Assembly: GCA_902500825.1 (NCBI GenBank)
Contig: CABVRX010000022.1
Coordinates: 1 to 62,238, forward strand
Source of the DNA: an uncultured Nitrospira sp.
Lineage (GTDB): Bacteria > Nitrospirota > Nitrospiria > Nitrospirales > Nitrospiraceae
Reading direction: 5' to 3'
Length of the DNA stretch: 62,238 nt
Below, piece after piece: positions 18,449 through 27,005 of this stretch. The notes under the pieces were generated by a model that saw only the letters and a list, made by a program, of their open reading frames with translations, did not search any database and had not been told where the DNA came from. Positions within the stretch are counted from its first letter, which is position 1. Each line of letters begins with the position of its first letter. Both the position numbers and the translations under genes were made by a program.

Positions 18449-18664
18449 CTAGGCCGACGCAGGGGCTGTAGCCGAACCTTTGCTTCCGGCCGCTCGCTTC
18501 TTCCTCTGCGCAAGCGCCCGCCGTTTACGTTGTTCCCTCTTCAACCGTTTCTTCAATGATCGGAGTGCGGCGTCTCCCTCCGGATTGCTGTGGTTGGTAC
18601 GTTTGGCGGTGATCTTCTTTTTCAGCTTCACTTCATCCGGTTCCGCTGCGCGCTTCTTGGCCAT
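18449..18664 (-). CDS. Small lysine/arginine-rich protein
   Basis: 71 residues, not recognised. More than a third of the residues are Lys or Arg (for example RLKREQRKRRALAQRKKR), and the C-terminus is Ala/Ser-rich. A strong GGGGAGG lies about ten bases before the ATG, which supports real translation. The composition suggests binding to RNA, DNA or ribosomes, but this is inference. It is followed 31 bp later by the HEAT-repeat gene on the same strand. Confidence 0.6.
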   Translation of the reverse strand: MAKKRAAEPDEVKLKKKITAKRTNHSNPEGDAALRSLKKRLKREQRKRRALAQRKKRAAGSKGSATAPASA

Positions 18665-18834
18665 CGATCCATGCCTCCCCTTCGATCACGTACGTATTGT
18701 CGGCTGTTAACGAGAAGGAGCAGTCTAGTGGAGAACTTCGCATCGTGTCAACTTGGATGGAATCAGCACGATCATCATGGACTATGGAATAGAAGCAGGA
18801 GATCCAGTCTCTCACACCATTATCACAAGAGCCT

Positions 18835-19004
18835 GCAGGCTGTTCAAAAAGGCCGTCGTTCTCACCCGCCCACCCTGGCGCGCCAAGACGCGCTTTCCCA
18901 CGCGCAAGGCCGCAGCGAGCGAAGAGGCGAGGCATACTTTGTTCCGTATGTTGAGTCTCTGAGCGATGCGAGAACGCGGCTGGCGGAATTTTTCAACAGC
19001 CTGT
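18835..19004. repeat. Palindromic repeat element A, next to the rlpA stop codon
   Basis: The ends are inverted copies of GCAGGCTGTTCAAAAA (left 18835-18850; right about 18988-19004). The core reads GAGGCATAC-TTTGTTCC-GTATGTTGAG, a small hairpin with the same flanks as elements D and E. It abuts the rlpA stop codon (TAA, 19007-19009, on the minus strand). Confidence 0.75.
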
Positions 19005-19006
19005 TA

Positions 19007-19642
19007 TTAGTTGAGGACCAACGACGCGACCGGAGGCGAGGCGGGATGCGCCGCCGCGAGCATCACAAAGGCCCAGCGATTCCGCCTTGCAATCCAGAGG
19101 TCGCCGGGGAAATTCCGAGTCGGAGAGGCCATTCCATGTGACGTCCGATCGGTCTGCCGCACTGGATCGACAACAAAGGACGCAGCTCGGTCTGAGAATT
19201 TCTCCGACAGCAACATCAGCTCCGGGCGGCGTTCGCCGACGATCTCAACCTGCACACGCGCCAGCCCACCGTGCTCCATACCCAATTGGACGGCTGCGCC
19301 GTGGGAAAGGTCGAGAATGCGGCCCTTCTCGTAAGGACCCCGGTCGGTAATCCGTACATAGAGATGCTTGCCATTGGTCAAATTGACCACACGCACCACA
19401 CTCCCAAGCGGCATGGTTCGATGAGCAGCCGTCAGCGCTTCCATATCGAACAACTCGCCGTTCGCCGCTTGTCTGCCATGAAACTGTTCGCCATACCACG
19501 ACGCGACTCCTCGATCTTTGATCCCCACGTCCAGTTGCCCATCCCCTTTAGGAACCCAAGAACAGGCCCCTAACGACAGGCATAGAACTATTGCGAAGGA
19601 TGTGGACGATGAGGCCCGACTGTGATGACGTTCAGTGTGCAT
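19007..19642 (-). CDS. rlpA: RlpA-family septal ring lipoprotein (double-psi beta-barrel)
   Basis: 211 residues. An N-terminal lipoprotein signal ends in LSLGAC, so the protein is probably anchored in the outer membrane. The RlpA barrel follows: RGVASWYGEQFHGRQAANGE, AAHRTMPLGSVVRVVN and VRITDRGPYEKGRILDLS, which includes the conserved DRGP. RlpA proteins cleave denuded peptidoglycan glycan strands or bind them at the septum. No C-terminal SPOR domain is visible. GGGAGG lies upstream of the ATG. A palindromic element sits directly after the stop codon. Confidence 0.9.
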   Translation of the reverse strand: MHTERHHSRASSSTSFAIVLCLSLGACSWVPKGDGQLDVGIKDRGVASWYGEQFHGRQAANGELFDMEALTAAHRTMPLGSVVRVVNLTNGKHLYVRITDRGPYEKGRILDLSHGAAVQLGMEHGGLARVQVEIVGERRPELMLLSEKFSDRAASFVVDPVRQTDRTSHGMASPTRNFPGDLWIARRNRWAFVMLAAAHPASPPVASLVLN

Positions 19643-19999
19643 GCTGGGTATCGCCTCCCTCTGAAGCCAATAATGAGATCACTGGTCGATTCAGGATATG
19701 AAAGGCATGGGACTTCGACAATACCGACTGGCGTACCGGTTTCCCCCCACCTCCGTATGGAGTCATCCGTTCCGTGATCGAGCGGGTGAGTGCATGAAAA
19801 ATGTAAAGGATAGGCTTCCTTGCGACCTCTATATAAAGGAGCCGAGACTTAAATTCAACACCTGTTGTCGAGCGGAGGCTGCAACGAGGAATTGACTGCC
19901 TCGGACGGAGTGAGTAAGATCCACCGTCAGGCAAGAGGGTGTAGTTGCGAAGGCGGTACCGCTCCATTCTCCGCGGTCGTCCGCATCGATGTCAGATTC
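19643..19999. other. Divergent intergenic region between rlpA and the ABC operon
   Basis: This 357-bp region must hold both divergent promoters. A TATATAAAGGAG stretch lies near 19832 on the plus strand, but no convincing -35 partner was found. No gene is supported. Confidence 0.35.
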
Positions 20000-20986
20000 G
20001 TGATCGACGTTCAAAACATCACCAAACGGTATGGCCATCATACGGCTATCGATCACGTCACCTTTTCGGTGGCCAAGGGCGAGGTGTTGGCGTTCCTTGG
20101 GCCCAACGGCGCCGGCAAAACAACCACCATGCGGATCTTGACCTGCTTCATGCCGGCGACAGAAGGCACGGCGCGAGTGGCGGGTTTTGATTGCACCGAG
20201 CAGCCATTGGACGTGAAACGACAGATCGGCTACCTGCCGGAAACTCCGCCGGTCTACCAAGAGCTCACGGTGACGGAATATCTGACTTTCGCCGGCCGAC
20301 TCCGTGGAATCACGGGACCGAAACTCTCGTCGGCGCTCGACCAATCTATTGGAAGACTTGAGCTGGGCTCCGTCCGCCGTCGGCTGATCGGCAACCTGTC
20401 CCGTGGCTATCGCCAGCGCGTCGGGCTGGCGCAGGCGCTGTTGCATGACCCCCCGGTGCTGATTCTTGACGAACCGACGGTCGGTCTCGATCCCAAGCAG
20501 ATCATTGAAATTCGAGAACTCATCAAGAGCCTGGCCGGCTCGCATTCCGTGATTCTCAGCACGCATATCCTCCCGGAGGCGACAGCGGTTTGCCAACGGG
20601 TCGTCATCATCAACAAGGGCCGTATCGTCGCGGAAGATACCCCTGAACAATTGTCGGCACGATTGCGGCAATCCGAGAAGGTATCGATCACTCTCAAAAC
20701 TATCCCGGCTGACTGTGGGACGAAGCTTCGTGCGATTCCCGGTATTCTCAATGTTCTGCCCGGACAAGCGGGAGGAAGCTTTCTTATCGAGTGCGAGCTG
20801 GGGCGTGATCTTCGCGACGAGATCGCGCGCGTGGCGGTCTCCAACCATTGGGGCTTGCTCGAACTACGCACTGTGTCCATGACGTTGGAAGATGTCTTCC
20901 TCCAGCTCACGCGCCACGAGGACCACCTCTCCGATCCGGCGGAGGCGACGGTCAGCATGGCCGCCGCCGAAAGGACGGACGCGTAG
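20000..20986 (+). CDS. ABC transporter ATP-binding protein (GldA-like)
   Basis: About 328 residues. GTG at 20000 gives V-IDVQNITKRYG, the usual ABC N-terminus; no strong ribosome binding site was found and in-frame sequence continues upstream. Walker A is LGPNGAGKTTTMRIL, the signature is LSRGYRQRVGLAQALLHDP, Walker B is VLILDEPTVGLDP and the H-loop is ILSTHI. The C-terminal extension resembles the DUF4162-like tail of the CcmA/GldA branch. It powers the permease encoded 4 bp downstream. With the GldG-like and DUF4340 genes it forms a four-gene export-like unit of unknown substrate. Confidence 0.9.
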   Translation: MIDVQNITKRYGHHTAIDHVTFSVAKGEVLAFLGPNGAGKTTTMRILTCFMPATEGTARVAGFDCTEQPLDVKRQIGYLPETPPVYQELTVTEYLTFAGRLRGITGPKLSSALDQSIGRLELGSVRRRLIGNLSRGYRQRVGLAQALLHDPPVLILDEPTVGLDPKQIIEIRELIKSLAGSHSVILSTHILPEATAVCQRVVIINKGRIVAEDTPEQLSARLRQSEKVSITLKTIPADCGTKLRAIPGILNVLPGQAGGSFLIECELGRDLRDEIARVAVSNHWGLLELRTVSMTLEDVFLQLTRHEDHLSDPAEATVSMAAAERTDA

Positions 20987-20990
20987 AATC

Positions 20991-21764
20991 ATGATGACCC
21001 CACTGCACGCCGTCATCGCCAAGGAACTGCGCGGCTATTTCGTTTCCCCCATTGTCTACGTAGTCGGCGCGGTGTTTCTGTTGATCTTCGGGCTGCTCTC
21101 CTACCTCTATGTCGGTTTTGCCGGGGCGCAAGCCATCCAATTGATGCAGATGCAGGGAGGCATGGCCCAGATCAACTTGAACGATCTGGTTTTCCGGAAT
21201 CTCTTCGCGAGCATGCGGATCGTCCTCGTGATCATTCTGCCCATCCTGACCATGCGGCTGTTCGCGGAAGAGCGCAAGCTGCGGACCTTTGAGTTCTTGA
21301 TGACCTCGCCGATCAGGATCAATGAAATCGTCATCGGCAAATTCGTCAGCGTGTTTGTGATCTATCTCGGCCTCGTGGGGCTCACCATATTGGTCCCGAC
21401 GGTGCTGATGCTCTTCAGCGACTTCGATTGGAATCCCATTTGGACCGGCTATTTGGGAATGGCGCTGCTGGGAGCCCTGTTTCTTTCCGTGGGCCTGTTC
21501 GCCTCGGCCATCACGGAGAATCAGATCGTCGCCGCCTTCGTCAGCTTCGGCATGCTCCTGACCATCTGGCTGATCGCCGGATTGGGAAGCCTGTTCGGCG
21601 ATACCACCTCCGGCCGCATTATCTCGTATGTTTCATACATGGAACATTATGAACGCCTCGTGCGTGGACTGATCGACACGGGCGATCTCGTCTACTTCGG
21701 AAGCGGATTGGCGCTCATGCTGTTCCTCACACATCGCGTCGTGGAGTCGACACGCTGGAAATGA
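20991..21764 (+). CDS. ABC-2-type permease (GldF-like)
   Basis: 257 residues with six predicted transmembrane segments, for example SPIVYVVGAVFLLIFGLL, RIVLVIILPILTMRLF and IVAAFVSFGMLLTIWLIAG. FAEERKLRTFEFLMTSPI is the conserved ABC-2 coupling segment. The start is ATGATG at 20991 or 20994, right after the ATPase stop. The stop overlaps the next start by 4 bp. It is the membrane partner of the preceding ATPase. Confidence 0.9.
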   Translation: MMTPLHAVIAKELRGYFVSPIVYVVGAVFLLIFGLLSYLYVGFAGAQAIQLMQMQGGMAQINLNDLVFRNLFASMRIVLVIILPILTMRLFAEERKLRTFEFLMTSPIRINEIVIGKFVSVFVIYLGLVGLTILVPTVLMLFSDFDWNPIWTGYLGMALLGALFLSVGLFASAITENQIVAAFVSFGMLLTIWLIAGLGSLFGDTTSGRIISYVSYMEHYERLVRGLIDTGDLVYFGSGLALMLFLTHRVVESTRWK

Positions 21765-23284
21765 GTCTGAAATCCTTTCCCCTCGGCATCCTCGGAATCG
21801 CGCTCGGCATCGGCGGCATGATTGCCTATAGCCTTCGGCCTGACTGGCTGTGGGTGGTTACGGGTGCGGAGGGGCTGGCCCTGGTGTGTTTGGTGCTGTT
21901 CTTCGTGCTGCATTTTGAGACCGTCAAGGCATTCTCCAGCCGACGGTCGACCAGGATGGGGCTGAACAGCTTTCTCATGATCGCGCTGTTTTTCGGCATT
22001 TTGGTCATCGTGAACTTTCTGGCCTCCCGACACTCGGTACGGTGGGACCTCTCCGAAAATCAAAATTTCACGCTCGCCCCGCAAACCCATCGGGTTCTCC
22101 GAACCTTGCCGCACGAGGTCAAGATCACGGTCTTCACCAGGGAAAAGGATCCCGGCTATCAACCGTACAAGGAACGACTGGAGAGTTATCGGCAAGCCTC
22201 TGCCAAGCTCAGCGTCGAATTCGTCGATCCGGAAAAACAGCCGAAGTTGGCCCAAAACTATGGGATCTTCCGAACCGATACCGCAATTTTCGAGAGCAAC
22301 GGCCAGACCATCCGCGTAACCTCGCCATCGGAAGTGGAGCTGACCGGAGCCTTGATCCGCATTTCCAAGGACGGCAAGAAGCGCATCGTCTTCGTCGAAG
22401 GCCACAGCGAGTTGAGCGTGGAAGACAAAGACCGCAACGGCCTCTCCATCGCCAAAGAAGCCTTGATTCGGCAAGGCTATGACGTCGGCACGGTCTCGCT
22501 TTTAAAAGAATCCGCCGTGCCGGACAAGACATCGGTATTGGTGTTGGCCGGTCCTCGCCGTGCCGTGATGAAGGAAGAACAGGAACGTATTCAAGCGTAC
22601 GTCGAAAAGGGCGGCAAGCTCTTAGTCTTGGCAGACCCCGACACTCAGACAGGCCTGGAGCCGATGCTGGCCCGTTGGGGGCTCGGCCTGGGTCCAGGAG
22701 TGTTGGTCGATTTACAAGATCGGTTGGCCCAGGGAGACCTCACCGCGCTGCTGGTTCGGACGTTCACCGAGCATGAGATCACGCAGGACCTCACCTCGGC
22801 TGTGCTCTTGCCGCTTTCGCGGCACATCACCTTCGATGAGCAGGTCGGGAAAGACTGGGACTTTGTACCGCTGGCCCGTACCTCGCCGAACAGCTGGGCC
22901 GAAACGAACATGCAAGGCCGAGTCGTGAACCTGAGCGAAAAGGAAGACGTAAAAGGGCCGCTTCCCATGGCTGCCGCGCTGGCGCCGAAGCAGGCCCCGG
23001 AAGAGGGAACACCTCGACCCGCCATCGTGGTGATCGGGAACTCGACCTTCGTGTCCAACGCCTTTTTCAACTTCCCCGGCAACAGCGACTTCTTTCTCCA
23101 TACGACCGGCTGGCTGGCCGAGGAACGGGACTTGATTTCCATCGCGCCGAAAGAATCGGCGTTGCGCCCGTTCACACCCAACCCTACCCAGGAACGGGCG
23201 TTGATCTACGTACAGGTTGTTTTTCTTCCACTCGTGACGTTGCTCACCGGTATCATCGTGTGGAGAAAACGCCGCAGTCTTTAG
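21761..23284 (+). CDS. GldG-family auxiliary ABC transport protein
   Basis: 507 residues. Two or three N-terminal transmembrane segments (FPLGILGIALGIGGMIAYSL; LALVCLVLFFVLHF; SFLMIALFFGILVIVNFLA) precede a large extracytoplasmic region of the ABC-auxiliary type (RWDLSENQNFTLAPQTHRVL is a typical opening). A C-terminal helix (VVFLPLVTLLTGIIVW) ends with basic residues. Gliding bacteria use GldA/F/G for gliding; non-gliding bacteria carry homologues of unknown role. Its stop codon TAG coincides with the first bases of a 19-bp terminal inverted repeat. Confidence 0.88.
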   Translation: MSLKSFPLGILGIALGIGGMIAYSLRPDWLWVVTGAEGLALVCLVLFFVLHFETVKAFSSRRSTRMGLNSFLMIALFFGILVIVNFLASRHSVRWDLSENQNFTLAPQTHRVLRTLPHEVKITVFTREKDPGYQPYKERLESYRQASAKLSVEFVDPEKQPKLAQNYGIFRTDTAIFESNGQTIRVTSPSEVELTGALIRISKDGKKRIVFVEGHSELSVEDKDRNGLSIAKEALIRQGYDVGTVSLLKESAVPDKTSVLVLAGPRRAVMKEEQERIQAYVEKGGKLLVLADPDTQTGLEPMLARWGLGLGPGVLVDLQDRLAQGDLTALLVRTFTEHEITQDLTSAVLLPLSRHITFDEQVGKDWDFVPLARTSPNSWAETNMQGRVVNLSEKEDVKGPLPMAAALAPKQAPEEGTPRPAIVVIGNSTFVSNAFFNFPGNSDFFLHTTGWLAEERDLISIAPKESALRPFTPNPTQERALIYVQVVFLPLVTLLTGIIVWRKRRSL

Positions 23285-23499
23285 CCCACATTATTCATGA
23301 AGGCTTCTACTGCAACCGTCGATACGCCGCTGCAACAAGCTTGGCTACGCGCGCAAGCGCACGGCCAAACGGGCAGGCTCGCCGCTCGGGCGGTCGACAT
23401 ACTGTTTCAAGTATGCCTCCCTTCCTCGCGACCCCGCGTGCCCGTTTCGCGTGGCATCTCGGCGGTTTCTTCACGAACCGTCATGAATAATGTGGGCTA
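23282..23499. repeat. Palindromic element D with perfect 19-bp terminal inverted repeats
   Basis: TAGCCCACATTATTCATGA at 23282-23300 is repeated exactly, inverted, at 23481-23499. The 218-bp element has no coding capacity. The minus strand of its interior contains GAGGCATACT-TGAAAC-AGTATGTCGAC, the same core layout as elements A and E. The element sits inside an operon: its left end is the gldG-like stop codon and its right end is 4 bp from the next ATG. Confidence 0.9.
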
Positions 23500-23503
23500 A
23501 CCC

Positions 23504-24886
23504 ATGACACGCTACTGGCCAACGTTACTCATGTTCATCGTGCTGGCAGGGCTGAGCGGCTACCTCTACCTTGTCGAATTTCCTACCAAACAGCGAGAAG
23601 AGAAACAGGAAAGCACGCAGAAGCAAATTCTTCCGTTTCCGGAAACCGCGATTACCGGACTCTCGATCACCACTGCTCAGGGACCCGTCGGATTTAAGCG
23701 GACGGAACCCGGAAAATGGTCTATCGTGGCTCCGCTTCAAACGGACGCCGACAACCGCGAAGTGCAGGCGCTTGTTCGAGCGCTCGTGACGGGAACCGTC
23801 AACAGGACCATCGAGGAGCAGCCCTCGCAACTCGCGCCGTTCGGCCTTGAACAGCCGGTGACCACTCTCACCATCACAGCCGGAACGCAGCAAGAGACGA
23901 TTTCCATCGGCGACAGCGGCCCTCTTTCCAATACCCTCTATGCGTTTCGCGCATCGGACCGGCGCGTGTTGCTGACCAACTTGGCGTCGAAAGACTTCAT
24001 CAACAAGTCGTTGATGACCTACCGCCGTAAAGAGCTCTTGCGGTTCGTACAGAACGATGTCGAGCGGGTCCGCCTGACCTATCCGACGACTGAAATCGTG
24101 ATCTACAATATGGCAAAGGATAAGCCCAAGCCCTCATGGACGATCCGCTATCCGATCGAAGCCGAAGCCGACCAAAACGAAGTCCGCTCGTTGATGTTTC
24201 GGTTGGAAGATCTCAAGGCGCTCGGCATCATCGATCCCGGTCCTGAACGAGACACCATCGCCAAGACCTTGACGACCCCAAAGGTGAAGGTCACGCTGCA
24301 CACCGCAGCCGGCGACCAAACCGTACGTCTCCATCAACCAAACCCTCAGAGCGGCGAAGCGATCGCGGAAACGACAGCTGACGCGCCGCTCTATTACATC
24401 AACCCCGCGCTGATCAAAGACCTCACAAAAGAACTCTTTTACCTTCAGGACAAGCGGCTGCTCGGCCTCGACTCCACCGACATCGCCATGTTGTCGGTGA
24501 AGACGAGAGAGCATCAGTATGTCTTGATCAATCAGACCGGCGAGTGGGTGCTCGAAGATCAGCCCGCCGAGAAAGTGAGCCAGGAAGCGGCTGATCTCTT
24601 TGTCAGTCGAGTTGCGAATCTTCCGGCCGAAGAACGCGTCATGAAACAATCCGCGCCGCTGGCCCCCTATGGACTACTCGCCCCCGCGGCGGAATTTACG
24701 GCGACCGGCAAAGACGGTAAGACCACAGGGAAACTGACGCTCGGCAATCAGGCAGCCAATCTTCTCTATGCCACCGGCCATCGCCTGCAAGGGGTTTTTC
24801 AGGTCCGCCCGGATCTCCTGACGCAGATTCCGTCCAAGGCCGAGCTGCTCGCCAAATCGCAAGAAAAATCCCGCGCAGGACGCTGA
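23504..24886 (+). CDS. DUF4340 domain protein of the Gld-like locus
   Basis: 460 residues. One N-terminal transmembrane anchor (LLMFIVLAGLSGYLYLVEF) is followed by two to three beta-rich DUF4340 repeats, with the recurrent pattern KWSIVAPLQTDADNREV, APFGLEQPVTTLTI and APYGLLAPAAEFTATGK. The protein would face the periplasm. DUF4340 proteins are usually encoded directly after GldG homologues, as here, and probably form part of the same envelope complex. Function unknown. Confidence 0.88.
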   Translation: MTRYWPTLLMFIVLAGLSGYLYLVEFPTKQREEKQESTQKQILPFPETAITGLSITTAQGPVGFKRTEPGKWSIVAPLQTDADNREVQALVRALVTGTVNRTIEEQPSQLAPFGLEQPVTTLTITAGTQQETISIGDSGPLSNTLYAFRASDRRVLLTNLASKDFINKSLMTYRRKELLRFVQNDVERVRLTYPTTEIVIYNMAKDKPKPSWTIRYPIEAEADQNEVRSLMFRLEDLKALGIIDPGPERDTIAKTLTTPKVKVTLHTAAGDQTVRLHQPNPQSGEAIAETTADAPLYYINPALIKDLTKELFYLQDKRLLGLDSTDIAMLSVKTREHQYVLINQTGEWVLEDQPAEKVSQEAADLFVSRVANLPAEERVMKQSAPLAPYGLLAPAAEFTATGKDGKTTGKLTLGNQAANLLYATGHRLQGVFQVRPDLLTQIPSKAELLAKSQEKSRAGR

Positions 24887-24920
24887 TCCCCCAGCAGCTG
24901 TACTTATTTGTGCGCCTTGC

Positions 24921-24966
24921 CCTTACGCAAGTAGGGATAGACCGATCGGAACCCCTCTCGTAGTAT
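24921..24966 (+). promoter_or_regulatory. Activator-type promoter upstream of the first cadherin-like lipoprotein
   Basis: AAGTAGGG at 24929-24936 is followed by TAGACC (24938-24943), 17 bases and TAGTAT (24961-24966). The same order recurs upstream of the next paralogue. The first block, CCTTACGCAAGTAGGG, is an imperfect inverted repeat, as for a dimeric activator next to a weak -35 box. Confidence 0.5.
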
Positions 24967-25030
24967 CGGCATCTACAATCAGCGCTCTTAAAGAACCAGC
25001 AATTCCCTAGCGAAAGTGAACGGACTTCAT

Positions 25031-26671
25031 ATGAAACGGAATCTTATCTGTTTAGGACAACGGTTCATCGCTATCCTTATCCTCGCAATCGGCTTGAGCT
25101 CCTACGGTTGCAAGGACACGGTGTCGGTTTCGGAAGACGTAGACGTACCCCTCGCCAGCTTGAGCTTGACGGCCACTCCCGGCAGCACCACCCTCCAGCT
25201 CCAGCCGGCGTTTTTTCGCAATACCACGAACTATACGGTCGATGCGCCGACATCTGCTACCAGCGTGACCGTGACAGCCGCCCCCAAGGACAGCACGACA
25301 ACGATGGAGATCAACGGAACCCTAACCCCGGCGGGGCAGGGACGATCCGTGCCGTTAGGCCAACCGGGATCAACCACAACTATCTCTATCGTCTTGATGT
25401 CACAGACGGGTGCGGAGACCACCTATACCGTCAATGTGACCAGACTCTTATCGAGCGACAATAACCTGTCGGCCTTGACCGTGACACCCGGCTCTTTGGC
25501 TCCGGCCTTTGCATCAAGCACCTTGGACTATACGGTGAACGTGGCAACCAACGTCACCAGCTTCACCGTCTCCGCAACCAAATCCGACCCGAATGCCGTG
25601 ATGTCTGGTTCGCTAACTGCTGGGGCGGGAGTCGCAACAGGACAAGCCTCCATCCCGCTCGGTGGGCCAGGAACAGCCACACCTGTGACGATCACAGTGA
25701 CTGCGCCGAATGGCAGTGCAAAGACCTATGCCATCACCGTGAACCGCCTCTCCGACGATAACAATTTATCAGCGTTGACAGTAACACCAGGCGCCTTGGC
25801 ACCTGCATTTGCATCGAACACCGTGAACTACACGGTGGATGTGGCCACCGACGTCACAGCAGTGACCGTCACTGCGACCAAGTCCGATCCAAATGCTGTC
25901 CTCTCTGGGTCGATCGCTGATTCCGGAGCAGGACAAGCGACCGGTCAAGCGACTATCTCGCTCGGTGGGCCAGGAACAGCCACACCTGTATCAATCACCG
26001 TGACCTCCCCTAATGGAAACAACAAGACGTATACCATCACGGTCAACCGAGCGGCATCCAGCAACAATAATCTTTCGGCCTTGAGCGTGACACCCGGCTC
26101 CCTAAACCCCGCCTTTACTGCCAACACGCTGAGCTACACGGTCAACGTGGCGACCGATGTCACCAGCGTTGATGTCTCAGCTACCAAGTCCGATCCAAAT
26201 GCTGTCCTTTCCGGGTCGGTCACTGATCCCGGAGTAGGACAAGCGACCGGTCAGGCAACCATTACACTGAACGGAGCAGGAACACCCACACTAGTATCGA
26301 TCACCGTGACCGCACCAAGCGGAGCCTTTAAAACCTATACCATCACCGTGAATCGAGCAGCGCCATCGAGTGACAACAATCTGTCGGCCTTAACGGTAAT
26401 ACCAGGCGCCTTGGATCCGGTTTTTGATGCGGCGACCTTAAACTACACGGTGAACGTTGCGGCCGACGTCACCAGCGTTGATGTTTCTGCAACCAAGGCC
26501 GACCCGAATGCCATGATGTCGGGTGATGTGACGGCCGGAACAGGGGTTGCCACAGGGCAAGCGACCTTTCAACTCGTACCGCTGATACCTAGATTGGTGT
26601 CGATCACCGTCATGGCTCCGAATGGAGACTCAAAGACCTACACCATTACCATCACCCGAGCATTATTATAG
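25031..26671 (+). CDS. Lipoprotein with five cadherin-like beta-sandwich repeats (paralogue 1)
   Basis: 546 residues. ATG at 25031 starts MKRNLICLGQRF and a hydrophobic signal ending in SSYGC, a lipobox-like site. The rest is five repeats of about 90-100 residues of the bacterial cadherin-like beta-sandwich type, each opening with NNLSALTVTPGSLAPAF or a variant and continuing YTVNVATNVTSFTVSATK, then ending TYTITVNR. The protein is probably displayed at the cell surface as an adhesin or matrix component; this is inferred from the fold. It is the first of four tandem paralogues with different repeat counts. Confidence 0.85.
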   Translation: MKRNLICLGQRFIAILILAIGLSSYGCKDTVSVSEDVDVPLASLSLTATPGSTTLQLQPAFFRNTTNYTVDAPTSATSVTVTAAPKDSTTTMEINGTLTPAGQGRSVPLGQPGSTTTISIVLMSQTGAETTYTVNVTRLLSSDNNLSALTVTPGSLAPAFASSTLDYTVNVATNVTSFTVSATKSDPNAVMSGSLTAGAGVATGQASIPLGGPGTATPVTITVTAPNGSAKTYAITVNRLSDDNNLSALTVTPGALAPAFASNTVNYTVDVATDVTAVTVTATKSDPNAVLSGSIADSGAGQATGQATISLGGPGTATPVSITVTSPNGNNKTYTITVNRAASSNNNLSALSVTPGSLNPAFTANTLSYTVNVATDVTSVDVSATKSDPNAVLSGSVTDPGVGQATGQATITLNGAGTPTLVSITVTAPSGAFKTYTITVNRAAPSSDNNLSALTVIPGALDPVFDAATLNYTVNVAADVTSVDVSATKADPNAMMSGDVTAGTGVATGQATFQLVPLIPRLVSITVMAPNGDSKTYTITITRALL

Positions 26672-27005
26672 AGATGATGGGCTTGCTTGAACAAAGCAGG
26701 GGCACTTACACCTTTGGCAATTATGCTGAATCGAGTGGCCTTGGTTAATACCTTATCGCTCTGTGTACAACCCGTTCCTCCACTCTGCGGCAGTCACGAA
26801 CAAACAGACCCAAACCCCATCAAGCGCCAAATTATCACACGTTCCTAAGTCACACAAACCCGTACGTCGCGTCTCGAACCTAGACTCTTGACCCCGCCAG
26901 GAAGATCGGTTATAGGTACACTCCCAATTTTCCCTATACCTAAGTAGGGTAGATCAATCATTAGTTCTTTCGTAGTATTCATCCCTTCTGTCGAGGTTCA
27001 CGACA
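26672..27005 (+). promoter_or_regulatory. Intergenic region with the second copy of the activator-type promoter
   Basis: Most of this 334-bp gap shows nothing recognisable. At 26942-26949 is AAGTAGGG, followed directly by TAGATC (26950-26955), 17 bases and TAGTAT (26973-26978), closely matching the arrangement before the first paralogue. CCCTATAC precedes it and forms a partial inverted repeat with GTAGGG. Confidence 0.5.

Noticed and set aside
19829-20848. 339-codon minus-strand reading frame
   Set aside because: It is antisense to the ABC ATPase gene, whose Walker and signature motifs are intact.
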